Positions 44,049 through 52,250 are shown, counted from the first letter of the stretch. The stretch: 64,000 nucleotides of DNA from an uncultured Lachnospiraceae bacterium (GCA_910586015.1 CAJUGJ010000011.1:52635-116634), one strand, 5' to 3'. Numbers and translations: made by a program. Notes: a model not told the origin generated them from the letters alone.

Positions 44049-44566
44049 TCTTTCTTATAAATTAACATTCCGTTGTCATAAGGGTCATCTTCCGCCTCAA
44101 ATTCCTCCTTAACAAATTCATAACCATTCTTTTCAAGAACTCTCACAGAAGCATTATTTCCACGCATAACACGTCCATATAAAATATTTATTTCAAAAGC
44201 TCTTGTTATAAACTCTGTCATAGCTTTTAATAATTCAGTAGCATATCCATTTCCACTATACTTTTTACATATCGTGTAGCCTATTTCTACCTCATTCGAA
44301 TTTCCTCCTACCTCATTTACACCTGTATCGCCTATCAATTCACCCGTTTCTTTGAGTTCAACAGCTAATACATATGGTAAATGTTTGCCATTCACACACT
44401 CTATATAAAATTTGATTGCTCCTTGAGTTTCTTCTATATCTACATAGCTTTCATTTGGAATCCATCTTTTTACTTCTTCTTCCAAATGATTTTCATATAG
44501 GCATTTTGCATCTTCTATCTCAAATTTTCTAATCCTCAAATGCTCTGTTTCAAATATATATTTCAT
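44042..44566 (-). CDS. GNAT family N-acetyltransferase, RimJ/RimL type
   Basis: 174 residues from the ATG at 44566 (MKYIFETEHLRIRKFEIED), with AAGGAG upstream; the longer frame from 44623 has no site. VEIGYTICKKYSGNGYATEL holds the acetyl-CoA loop, followed by RVMRGNNASVRVLEKNGYEF, the classic GNAT ending. The substrate is unknown. It lies between the two tuf-terminator copies, so it may have been brought in by the rearrangement. A minus-strand TATAAT about 25 bases upstream suggests its own promoter. Confidence 0.87.
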   Translation of the reverse strand: MKYIFETEHLRIRKFEIEDAKCLYENHLEEEVKRWIPNESYVDIEETQGAIKFYIECVNGKHLPYVLAVELKETGELIGDTGVNEVGGNSNEVEIGYTICKKYSGNGYATELLKAMTEFITRAFEINILYGRVMRGNNASVRVLEKNGYEFVKEEFEAEDDPYDNGMLIYKKEC

Positions 44567-44820
44567 GTCTTTTCTCCTTAAATTCATTACATAAATTATA
44601 TCACTTTTATTCTCGCATAGCAACCTACACTCTATATTTCTTATCGTTCTAATGATTTCTCTATCTTCTTATATTTTCTGTTCAGATTGTATTATTGTTT
44701 TTTTTATCTGATCCGACAGATATACCCAGTCTATCAGATTTTGCACTTCTTATCCATTTTGTAAAGATCTTCTAAATTCCAGCAAGTGACTTCTCTTTGT
44801 TCGCTATTATTTTTAGACAT
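44567..44820. other. Intergenic region between tuf terminator and GNAT gene
   Basis: About 250 bases. It contains an imperfect palindrome (ATCTGAT near 44708 with ATCAGAT near 44740). Short minus-strand frames (for example one reading WNLEDLYKMDKK from about 44780) could be gene debris, but no family is certain. A TATAAT for the GNAT gene is at the left end. Confidence 0.35.
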
Positions 44821-44898
44821 TAAAAAACCGCAATCCCTTGATTTCTCAAAGGATTGCAGTGCTTATTTTTATTATTTAGCTTTAATTTAAAGATTACT
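44816..44898. repeat. tuf 3' end and terminator (copy B of the duplication)
   Basis: Matches copy A at 43744-43824. The two direct repeats bracket about 1.05 kb holding a GNAT gene, a short frame and the methyltransferase remnant. The repeat includes the last codon and stop of tuf. Confidence 0.75.
44821..44862 (-). terminator. Terminator of the str operon (after tuf, copy B)
   Basis: A 10-bp stem (44827-44836 with 44851-44860, one wobble) enclosing CTTGATTTCTCAAA. On the minus strand a T6 run follows, 32 bases past the tuf stop. Confidence 0.88.
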
Positions 44899-46087
44899 CA
44901 ATAATAGCAGCAACCTTACCTGATCCAACAGTTCTACCACCCTCACGAATAGCGAAGCCTAAACCTTGCTCCATAGCGATTGGATGAATCAGTTCGATTG
45001 TCATTTCAATGTTATCTCCTGGCATACACATATCTGTTCCATCTGGAAGATTGATAACACCAGTAACGTCAGTTGTTCTAAAATAGAACTGTGGTCTATA
45101 GTTATCGAAGAAAGGAGTATGACGACCACCTTCATCTTTTGTTAATACGTAAACCTGAGCTTTAAATTTTCTGTGGCAAGTAATTGTACCTGGTTTACAT
45201 AAAACCTGTCCTCTTACGATATCTGTTCTCTGAATACCACGAAGCAAAGCACCAATATTATCACCAGCACGTGCCTCGTCTAACAGTTTACGGAACATCT
45301 CGATACCAGTAACAACAGTCTTGCGGGATTCTTCCTTTACACCAACGATTTCAACTTCTTCGTTTGGATGAAGCACACCACGCTCAACACGTCCAGTAGC
45401 AACAGTACCACGTCCAGTAATAGTGAATACATCTTCTACAGGCATTAAGAATGGTTTATCTGTTTCTCTCTGAGGATCTGGAACCCACTCGTCTACTGCT
45501 CTCATCAGTTCAAGAACTTTGTCGCCCCATTCACTATTTGGATCTTCAAGTGCCTTTAATGCAGAACCCTGAATAATAGGTGTATCATCTCCTGGGAATT
45601 CATACTCATTCAGTAAGTCTCTGATTTCCATTTCAACTAATTCAAGTAATTCTGGATCATCAACCATATCACACTTGTTCATAAATACAACGATATATGG
45701 AACACCTACCTGACGTGCAAGTAAGATATGTTCCTTTGTCTGAGCCATAACACCGTCTGTTGCAGCTACAACAAGGATTGCACCATCCATCTGAGCAGCA
45801 CCTGTGATCATGTTCTTAACGTAGTCAGCATGTCCTGGGCAGTCAACATGTGCATAGTGTCTGTTCTCTGTTTCATACTCAACGTGAGCTGTGGAAATGG
45901 TTATACCTCTTGCTCTCTCTTCTGGAGCTTTATCGATCATATCGAAAGCAACTGCTTCTCCAGTACCTAATCTTATGTTTAATGTCTTTGTAATTGCAGC
46001 TGTCAATGTGGTTTTACCATGATCAACGTGACCAATGGTTCCAATATTACAATGTGTTTTGTTTCTCTCAAACTTAGCTTTAGCCAT
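44894..46087 (-). CDS. tuf: Translation elongation factor Tu
   Basis: 397 residues from the ATG at 46087 (MAKAKFERNKTHCNIGTIG), the normal EF-Tu start, with GGAGG upstream; the longer frame from 46150 is not used. The GTPase motifs are intact: GHVDHGKT, DCPGHADY, NKCDMVDD and GSALKAL. It delivers aminoacyl-tRNA to the ribosome. It is the last gene of the str operon, 136 bases after fusA, and is followed by a strong terminator. Confidence 0.98.
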   Translation of the reverse strand: MAKAKFERNKTHCNIGTIGHVDHGKTTLTAAITKTLNIRLGTGEAVAFDMIDKAPEERARGITISTAHVEYETENRHYAHVDCPGHADYVKNMITGAAQMDGAILVVAATDGVMAQTKEHILLARQVGVPYIVVFMNKCDMVDDPELLELVEMEIRDLLNEYEFPGDDTPIIQGSALKALEDPNSEWGDKVLELMRAVDEWVPDPQRETDKPFLMPVEDVFTITGRGTVATGRVERGVLHPNEEVEIVGVKEESRKTVVTGIEMFRKLLDEARAGDNIGALLRGIQRTDIVRGQVLCKPGTITCHRKFKAQVYVLTKDEGGRHTPFFDNYRPQFYFRTTDVTGVINLPDGTDMCMPGDNIEMTIELIHPIAMEQGLGFAIREGGRTVGSGKVAAIIE

Positions 46088-46223
46088 TTCTTTAAAGTCC
46101 TCCTTTTTTATGCCCCTTTGGGCGTTTCGAAATAACACCGGCGAAAACACTTCAGATGCCCTTATTATATTGCATCTTTAGGATATTTTCAAGTATAAAA
46201 TTAAGATTTTACACCTTTTTTCC

Positions 46224-48341
46224 CTATCTGCCTTTCTCTGAAAGCACTTTCTCTTGAACATTCTTTGGTACAGGCTCATAGGTGTGGAAGAACATGGAAT
46301 AAGCTCCGCGTCCCTGTGTCTTTGTACGAAGAGTAGTCATGTATCCAAACATCTCCGCTAATGGAACAAAACCACGAATCAATTTAGATCCATTAATATC
46401 TTCTGTTCCTTCAATACGTCCACGACGGGAACTGATATCTCCGATAACATCTCCCATATAGTCTTCTGGAACAGTTACTTCTACACGCATAATAGGCTCT
46501 AGTAGAACTGGATCTGCCTTTCTCATTGCTTCCTTAAATGCCATAGAACCTGCTACTTTAAATGCTTGTTCACTCGAGTCAACCTCGTGATAAGAACCAT
46601 CATAGCAGTTTGCATGGATACCTAATACTGGGAAACCGCCTAAAATACCGCATTTCATAGCCTCTTCAATACCTGCCTGAACTGCTGGAATATATTCTTT
46701 CGGAATTGCACCGCCGACAACTGTACTTTCAAATTCAAATGTCTTTTCTCCATTTACATCCATTGGAGAGAAAATGACTTTACAATGACCATACTGTCCA
46801 CGACCACCGGATTGTTTTGCATATTTCATATCGATATTTGCTTCTTTGGTAATACCCTCTTTATAAGCAACCTGTGGAGCACCTACATTGGCTTCTACTT
46901 TAAATTCTCTTAAAAGACGGTCTACAATGATATCGAGATGAAGCTCACCCATACCAGAAATAATCGTCTGACCAGTTTCTTTGTTGGTAGAAACACGGAA
47001 AGTAGGATCTTCTTCTGCAAGCTTTGCAAGAGCCTCGCCCATCTTATCCTGACCAACCTTTGTCTTTGGCTCGATAGCGACATCGATAACTGGTTCTGGG
47101 AATTCCATAGACTCTAAAATAACAAAAGCTTTTTCATCACAGAGTGTATCACCTGTTGTTGTAAATTTTAATCCAACAGCTGCTGCAATATCGCCAGTAT
47201 AAACTTTTTCTAGATCTTCTCTCTTATTTGCGTGCATGAGCAAAATACGTCCAACACGCTCTTTTTTATTCTTAGTTGCATTTAATACATAAGAACCTGA
47301 ATTCATTGTTCCAGAATATACACGGAAGAATGCAAGTTTTCCTACGAATGGATCTGCCATAATCTTAAACGCAAGTGCAGAAAATGGTTCTGTATCAGAA
47401 GAATGTCTGTGTACTTCTTCTCCATTTTCATCTATACCTTTAATATCTGGAATATCTGTTGGTGCAGGCATATATTCAATAACTGCGTCTAATAACTTTT
47501 GAACACCTTTATTTTTATATGCAGAACCACATAATACTGGAATAATCTGAACAGAAATAGTTGCATTTCTGAGTGCCTTCTTTAACTGTTCATTTGTTGG
47601 TTCTTTTCCTTCCAAATAAATTTCTAATAATTCATCATCGGTTTCACAGATCTTTTCAATCATTTCTGCACGATATTTTTCTGCATCTTCTTTCATATCG
47701 TCTGGAATTTCTTTAATTTCGATCTGATTTCCCTTATCATCTAAATAATAATATGCCTGCATTTCAAACAGGTCAATTACTCCTTTAAATGTATCTTCTT
47801 TTCCAATTGGTAATTGAATTGCAACTGGATTTTTACTTAATCTGGTACGGATCATATCTACAACATTGTAGAAATTAGCACCAGAAATGTCCATTTTATT
47901 TACAAATGCAATTCTCGGTACGTTATACTTATCTGCCTGACGCCATACTGTTTCTGACTGTGGTTCTACACCACCCTTTGCACAAAATACACCGACAGCA
48001 CTGTCTAAGACACGTAGAGAACGCTCTACTTCTACAGTAAAGTCCACATGTCCAGGAGTATCAATAATATTGATACGATGCTCTAAAGCACCTTCCATTT
48101 TGTTGTGCATATATTCCTGTGTCCAATGACAGGTCGTAGCAGCGGAAGTAATTGTAATACCTCTTTCTTGTTCCTGCTGCATCCAGTCCATTGTCGCAGT
48201 TCCTTCATGAGTATCTCCAATCTTATGATTGACACCGGTATAATAAAGGATACGCTCCGTTAACGTAGTTTTACCGGCGTCAATGTGTGCCATAATACCG
48301 ATATTTCTTGTTCTCTCTAACGGATATTCTCTTTCAGCCAA
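46224..48341 (-). CDS. fusA: Translation elongation factor G
   Basis: 705 residues. GTPase motifs AHIDAGKTTLTERIL, DTPGHVDFTVEVERSL, NKMDISGANF and the domain III-V blocks SGMGELHLDIIVDRL and RRGRIEGTEDINGSKLIRG are present, with the catalytic His in DTPGHVDF. EF-G drives ribosomal translocation. The length and context between rpsG and tuf match the standard housekeeping copy. Confidence 0.98.
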   Translation of the reverse strand: MAEREYPLERTRNIGIMAHIDAGKTTLTERILYYTGVNHKIGDTHEGTATMDWMQQEQERGITITSAATTCHWTQEYMHNKMEGALEHRINIIDTPGHVDFTVEVERSLRVLDSAVGVFCAKGGVEPQSETVWRQADKYNVPRIAFVNKMDISGANFYNVVDMIRTRLSKNPVAIQLPIGKEDTFKGVIDLFEMQAYYYLDDKGNQIEIKEIPDDMKEDAEKYRAEMIEKICETDDELLEIYLEGKEPTNEQLKKALRNATISVQIIPVLCGSAYKNKGVQKLLDAVIEYMPAPTDIPDIKGIDENGEEVHRHSSDTEPFSALAFKIMADPFVGKLAFFRVYSGTMNSGSYVLNATKNKKERVGRILLMHANKREDLEKVYTGDIAAAVGLKFTTTGDTLCDEKAFVILESMEFPEPVIDVAIEPKTKVGQDKMGEALAKLAEEDPTFRVSTNKETGQTIISGMGELHLDIIVDRLLREFKVEANVGAPQVAYKEGITKEANIDMKYAKQSGGRGQYGHCKVIFSPMDVNGEKTFEFESTVVGGAIPKEYIPAVQAGIEEAMKCGILGGFPVLGIHANCYDGSYHEVDSSEQAFKVAGSMAFKEAMRKADPVLLEPIMRVEVTVPEDYMGDVIGDISSRRGRIEGTEDINGSKLIRGFVPLAEMFGYMTTLRTKTQGRGAYSMFFHTYEPVPKNVQEKVLSEKGR

Positions 48342-48475
48342 GGAAATTTCCTCCTTATCAATTACAGTTGCCCAATCTGGGAACGATTTACTTTAGTTAA
48401 GTTTAACCAAGTTGTCACCAGATCATTCCTATTGTTTGCCTAAATATTGAGGATTGAAAGCAAATTGACATGAAA

Positions 48476-48946
48476 TTACCAGCGGTAATGTGAAAATGCC
48501 TTATTTGCTTCTGCCATTTTGTGCATATCTTCTTTCCTCTTTACAGCATTACCAGTGTTTGCAGAAGCATCTAAAATTTCTCCTGCAAGACGATCAATCA
48601 TCGTCTTTTCGCCTCTCTTACGGGCAAAGTTTGTCAGCCAGCGAAGAGCAAGTGCTTGTCTTCTGTCAGCTCTTACTTCTACTGGTACTTGGTAAGTAGC
48701 ACCACCAATACGACGTGCCTTTACCTCCAATACTGGCATCAGATTATTCATAGCTTCATCAAATACTTCTACCGGATCTTTTCCGGATTTATCTGCAACT
48801 TTTTCAAATGCACCATATACGATCTTTTGAGCAGTTCCCTTTTTTCCATCTAGCATAATATTATTGATCAACTTCGTAACAACTTTATTATTGTAAATCG
48901 GATCTGCTAACACATCTCTTTTTTGAATATGTCCTTTACGTGGCAC
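48476..48946 (-). CDS. rpsG: 30S ribosomal protein S7
   Basis: 156 residues, standard length. MPRKGHIQKRDVLADPIYNN is the canonical start and ALRWLTNFARKRGEKTMIDRLAGEI split over 108-132 the conserved RNA-binding core. S7 nucleates assembly of the 30S head and, in other bacteria, represses its own operon by binding mRNA. The site GGAGGG precedes the ATG. Confidence 0.98.
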   Translation of the reverse strand: MPRKGHIQKRDVLADPIYNNKVVTKLINNIMLDGKKGTAQKIVYGAFEKVADKSGKDPVEVFDEAMNNLMPVLEVKARRIGGATYQVPVEVRADRRQALALRWLTNFARKRGEKTMIDRLAGEILDASANTGNAVKRKEDMHKMAEANKAFSHYRW

Positions 48947-49170
48947 GTTGCTTCCCTCCTTAATATCGACTTCCGAAATTGATTTCGCAAAGCCATTAAT
49001 TCTACGGTACTCACATTACTGTGTTCATGCCTAGTTTCTTTCTTTATTCTTAAATCACACAACCGCAGCCATATGTGTATCAACACAGGTGTGTTTGATT
49101 TTAGAAAAAAAACCAAAACTGGCACTGGTAGGTATAACCTGTACATTAGTAATGGATTGAAATGAACTGA
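48947..49170 (-). promoter_or_regulatory. Long rpsL-rpsG intercistronic region with possible attenuator
   Basis: 224 bases, unusually long for this gene pair. On the minus strand, ACCAGTGCCAGTTTTGGT pairs weakly (ACCA/TGGT) and is followed by eight T, resembling a weak terminator. A near-perfect 14-base palindrome (AACACAGGTGTGTT) and other repeats occur. It may be a binding site for S7 or a read-through controller; no coding frame here is credible. Confidence 0.4.
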
Positions 49171-49590
49171 TTATTTTGCGTCCTTCGGTCTCTTTGCACC
49201 GTATTTGGAACGTCCCTGTCTTCTCTTTGCAACACCTGCAGTATCTAGTGTTCCTCTGACAATGTGATATCTAGTACCAGGCAAATCCTTTACTCTTCCG
49301 CCACGGATTAAGACAACACTGTGCTCTTGTAAGTTATGTCCTTCTCCCGGAATATAACTTGTTACTTCAATTCCGTTACTTAAACGTACTCTGGCAATTT
49401 TTCTAAGTGCGGAATTCGGCTTCTTAGGAGTTGTTGTTCTAACTGCTGTACAAACTCCTCTCTTTTGAGGAGAAGCAGTATCAGTTGCTTTCTTATTAAG
49501 AGAATTAAATCCTCTTAACAATGCTGGTGCTGTAGACTTCTTTTCAATGGTCTGTCTGCCTTTTCTTACTAACTGATTAAATGTAGGCAT
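49171..49590 (-). CDS. rpsL: 30S ribosomal protein S12
   Basis: 139 residues from the ATG at 49590 (MPTFNQLVRKGRQTIEKKS), with AGGAGGT upstream; the extra nine codons to 49617 are not used. TTPKKPNSALRKIARVRL and RGGRVKDLPGTRYHIVRG carry the wild-type lysines at both streptomycin-resistance positions, so no target-site resistance is apparent. It sits at the decoding centre. It is the first gene of the str operon. Confidence 0.98.
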   Translation of the reverse strand: MPTFNQLVRKGRQTIEKKSTAPALLRGFNSLNKKATDTASPQKRGVCTAVRTTTPKKPNSALRKIARVRLSNGIEVTSYIPGEGHNLQEHSVVLIRGGRVKDLPGTRYHIVRGTLDTAGVAKRRQGRSKYGAKRPKDAK

Positions 49591-49673
49591 TTCTTTCACC
49601 TCCTGTTGGATTAACATGGCTGCTTTTGCGAACTTTTCATTTTTATATTATTGTATAAAAACACGCAAATTTT

Positions 49674-49702
49674 ATTATAAAGGCTGGAAATTCTCTTGTC
49701 AA
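49674..49702 (-). promoter_or_regulatory. Consensus promoter of the str operon
   Basis: On the minus strand TTGACA (49702-49697), a 17-base spacer and TATAAT (49679-49674): a perfect sigma-A promoter, about 80 bases before rpsL. It points away from the queuosine-salvage promoter nearby. Confidence 0.9.
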
Positions 49703-49719
49703 GCAAATTTTTATTTTTC

Positions 49720-49749
49720 TTGCAATTCCACTATTCTTTGTGCTATGAT
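49720..49749 (+). promoter_or_regulatory. Promoter of the queuosine-salvage operon
   Basis: TTGCAA (49720-49725), an 18-base spacer and TGcTATGAT (extended -10, TATGAT at 49744-49749). The start would be about 45 bases upstream of the riboswitch. Confidence 0.7.
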
Positions 49750-49800
49750 AGTTTTTGGTGTTGTATCCCACATTTATCAAATCAGAGAACTTTTCTCTGG

Positions 49801-49837
49801 ACTGGTTCGCAAACTTCCCAGAATAAAAAACTAAGAA
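49801..49837 (+). promoter_or_regulatory. preQ1-I riboswitch
   Basis: P1 is CTGG (49802-49805) with CCAG (49818-49821), closing a 12-base loop TTCGCAAACTTC, followed by the A-rich tail AATAAAAAACTAAG that is diagnostic of the preQ1-I class. The tail end AAG (49833-49835) can pair with CTT in the loop (49814-49816) to form the H-type pseudoknot. The loop start TTCGCA resembles the Thermoanaerobacter aptamer. The AAAGGAG ribosome site lies about ten bases downstream, suggesting translational control of the queK-like gene. Confidence 0.82.
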
Positions 49838-49860
49838 TCGACGTAAAGGAGATTAAGAAA

Positions 49861-50853
49861 ATGAATGTTAAACAACCTATTATTATTGACTGTGATCCGG
49901 GAATTGATGACAGTCTTGCACTGATGCTTGCTCTTAACTCACCAGAGTTAGACATTCTTGGAATTACCGTAGTCTGCGGAAATGTGCCTGCACAAATTGG
50001 TGCACAAAATGTATTTAAAATCTTAGAATTTACAGGACATGAAAACATTCCCGTTTTTTTAGGATCACAGACTCCGCTTCAAAAACCGTATATCGACGCA
50101 ATGGACACACATGGAAAAGATGGATTTGGAGAATTTGAGTATTTTTGTAAACAGAAAAAAACTCCAAAGCCAGATGCAGTGGAATTTATTTTAGAAACAT
50201 TAAATTCTATACCAAAACTGTCTATCATTGCTCTAGGTCCACTCACTAATATTGCACAGGCAATTCGTATCGATCCAAATGCTTTTTCCCATTTAGATCG
50301 ATTTGTTTCTATGGGAGGAAATTTTCGAAGTCATGGAAATTGTTCTCCAGTTGCAGAGTACAATTACTGGTGTGATCCCCTTGCTGCAAAAGAAGTTTTC
50401 TCATTTTTTGAACAAAAGGCAGATGCCTCTTATCCTAAAATTGAAATGGTTGGATTAGACGTAACCCGAAAAATTTTACTTACTCCAAATTATTTAGAAT
50501 ATATGAAACGTCTGAATTTAGAAATAGGATCTTTTGTAGAAAATCTGACTAGATTTTATATCGATTTTCATTGGAATGTAGAACATTTAATTGGTTGTGT
50601 TATTAACGATCCACTAGCTGTTGCCCACTTTTTATGTCCAAAACTCTGTTCTGGAATAGAAGCTTTTACAGATATTGCAGTAGAGGGAATTTGTGAGGGA
50701 CAAAGTGTAGTAGACTCTATGAATTTTTATAAAAAACCTTCCAACAGTTTGGTACTTACCTACGTTGACACCAAACATTTTTGGAGCTTATTTTTCAGTC
50801 GGTTATTGCATATTTCAGAATCTATAATCCTATTAGATGGAGGTTCTCTATGA
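49861..50853 (+). CDS. queK: Nucleoside hydrolase, QueK-like queuosine hydrolase
   Basis: 330 residues from the ATG at 49861, with AAAGGAG upstream. The inosine-uridine hydrolase signature IIIDCDPGIDDSLALMLAL (residues 7-25) supplies the calcium-binding aspartates. VSMGGNFRSHGNCSPVAEYN and the later LIGCVINDPLAVAHF complete the family. The preQ1-I riboswitch upstream plus the ECF S component and radical SAM gene downstream match the queK-qrtT-queL salvage cluster characterised in Clostridioides difficile, so I infer it releases queuine from queuosine rather than cleaving ordinary nucleosides. The 4-base overlap with the next gene shows coupling. Confidence 0.82.
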   Translation: MNVKQPIIIDCDPGIDDSLALMLALNSPELDILGITVVCGNVPAQIGAQNVFKILEFTGHENIPVFLGSQTPLQKPYIDAMDTHGKDGFGEFEYFCKQKKTPKPDAVEFILETLNSIPKLSIIALGPLTNIAQAIRIDPNAFSHLDRFVSMGGNFRSHGNCSPVAEYNYWCDPLAAKEVFSFFEQKADASYPKIEMVGLDVTRKILLTPNYLEYMKRLNLEIGSFVENLTRFYIDFHWNVEHLIGCVINDPLAVAHFLCPKLCSGIEAFTDIAVEGICEGQSVVDSMNFYKKPSNSLVLTYVDTKHFWSLFFSRLLHISESIILLDGGSL

Positions 50854-51425
50854 AAACAAAAACAAAATTAATCTGTTTTCTTGCCCTTTGTGGAGTAGTT
50901 AATATTATAGGCAGTACGATTGCTCTCTTTTTACATCTTCCTATTTACTTGGATACGCTTGGAACAATTCTCGCCGCTGCTATAACAGGTCCTATTTATG
51001 GTATGATTCCGGGACTTCTCAGTGGCTTCATTGGATTTTTAACGACTGACCCTTTTGCCCTTTACTATATTCCAGTTCAACTTGCAGTTGGTATCATGAC
51101 AGGACTTATTTTTTCTCGTATTTACCAAAAGAAGCGTTTTCTTCCGCTTGGTGCTGCTGCTATTACACTTCCCGGAACAATTCTTAGTTCTATCATTACT
51201 GTTTTATTATTTGGAGGAATCACTTCTTCTGGCTCTTCCCTGTTTGTACAGCTTTTTCACCAATTTGGTTTAAATTTAACTTTCAGTGTAGTTTTAGTAC
51301 AGCTTTTTACCGACTATCTAGATCGCTTTTTGGCATTGACTATTGTTTTACTCGTATATTCCTCTATGCCAAAAACATTATTTCATGATTTACGCATTCG
51401 GAAAAAATCTTCGCTGTCCTCTTAA
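50850..51425 (+). CDS. ECF transporter S component, likely for queuine/queuosine
   Basis: 191 residues from the ATG at 50850 (MKTKTKLICFLALCGVVNI), overlapping the hydrolase stop by 4 bases and preceded by GGAGG. About six membrane helices. LDTLGTILAAAITGPIYGMI, the GLLSGFIGFLTTDPFALYYIP region and VQLAVGIMTGLIFSRIYQKK are typical of S components. These bind a vitamin-like substrate and pair with a shared EcfAA'T module encoded elsewhere. Queuine/queuosine specificity is inferred from the cluster and riboswitch; in C. difficile the equivalent gene is called qrtT. Confidence 0.82.
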   Translation: MKTKTKLICFLALCGVVNIIGSTIALFLHLPIYLDTLGTILAAAITGPIYGMIPGLLSGFIGFLTTDPFALYYIPVQLAVGIMTGLIFSRIYQKKRFLPLGAAAITLPGTILSSIITVLLFGGITSSGSSLFVQLFHQFGLNLTFSVVLVQLFTDYLDRFLALTIVLLVYSSMPKTLFHDLRIRKKSSLSS

Positions 51426-51447
51426 AAAATTTAGAAAGGAAATTATT

Positions 51448-52137
51448 ATGCAGCGATATAATAAAATTACAGAAAAAAATCCAAGAGAAATCGTTTTGTT
51501 AAAAGCGTTTCCCTGCGTCTGGGGAAAATGTAGATTTTGTGATTACACTTTAGATAATTCTACTGATCCTAAAGAAATCGATTCTCTTAATCGAGATGTT
51601 TTATCTCATGTTACTGGAGAACTTGGGGTTTTAGAAGTGATTAATTCGGGAAGCTGTTTTGAACTTCCAAAAGAAACTTTGCAAAAAATTAAAGAGATTG
51701 TACAAGAAAAACAAATTCAACGTCTTTTCTTTGAAAGTCACTGGATTTATCGAAATCGTTTAAATGAGATGCGAAAGTTTTTTCAAATTCCAATCACCTT
51801 TAAAATTGGAGTAGAAACATTTGACTATACTTTTCGGGAAGATGTATTAAGAAAACACGCAGACTTTCAAACCGCACAAGAAGTTGCACAATACTTTGAT
51901 TCCCCATGTCTTTTAGTTGGAATTAAAGGGCAGACGAAAGAAATGATAGCCAATGATATTCGGCTGCTCAAACAATACTTTTCTTTAGGAACCATTAATG
52001 TATATACAAACAATACGACTGATATTGTCAGAGATGAAGCGTTAATTCAGTGGTTTCTTGAAACCTATGACTGGCTTAAAGAGGATCCCACTATTGAAGT
52101 CCTATATGAAAATACAGACTTTGGAGTTGGAGACTAA
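51448..52137 (+). CDS. queL: Radical SAM protein, QueL-like queuine lyase
   Basis: 229 residues from the ATG at 51448, with AAAGGAAA upstream. FPCVWGKCRFCDY holds three Cys at 23, 28 and 31 in a C-x4-C-x2-C spacing, instead of the usual C-x3-C-x2-C. Later blocks are GVLEVINSGSCFELPKE, LFFESHWIYRNRL and VGVETFDYTFREDVLRKH-type repeats. In C. difficile, QueL is a radical SAM enzyme that cuts queuine to preQ1, which tRNA-guanine transglycosylase then inserts. The position 22 bases after the transporter gene and under the same riboswitch supports that role. Confidence 0.78.
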   Translation: MQRYNKITEKNPREIVLLKAFPCVWGKCRFCDYTLDNSTDPKEIDSLNRDVLSHVTGELGVLEVINSGSCFELPKETLQKIKEIVQEKQIQRLFFESHWIYRNRLNEMRKFFQIPITFKIGVETFDYTFREDVLRKHADFQTAQEVAQYFDSPCLLVGIKGQTKEMIANDIRLLKQYFSLGTINVYTNNTTDIVRDEALIQWFLETYDWLKEDPTIEVLYENTDFGVGD

Positions 52138-52150
52138 AAAATATTCGTAC

Positions 52151-52228
52151 TAAGAAAATAAGCGTTTGGCGGATTGTAGGGGTGAAAATCAAATCCACAC
52201 TCCTACAATTTACCAAACGTATTCTTAT
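52151..52228. terminator. Long imperfect inverted repeat, bidirectional terminator
   Basis: Arms of about 34 bases (AAGAAAATAAGCGTTTGG...ATTGTAGG...GTG) pair with mismatches across a centre near 52190. It separates the convergent queL-like and helicase genes. Confidence 0.72.
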
Positions 52229-52250
52229 CTGAACTATTTAACTGTTTTCT

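Noticed and set aside
38230..45000. tRNA genes or phage attachment sites in the accessory block
   Set aside because: No tRNA-like cloverleaf or integrase was recognised; repeats found are terminator copies.
46088..46150. N-terminal extension of EF-Tu
   Set aside because: EF-Tu starts at MAKAKFERN; the added residues encode the ribosome site.
48907..49146. 79-codon minus-strand frame between rpsL and rpsG
   Set aside because: It overlaps the S7 start in another frame, lacks a ribosome site and has random-like composition.
49696..49860. Upstream extension of the nucleoside hydrolase frame
   Set aside because: The stretch contains the promoter and the preQ1-I riboswitch; the ATG at 49861 has the ribosome site.
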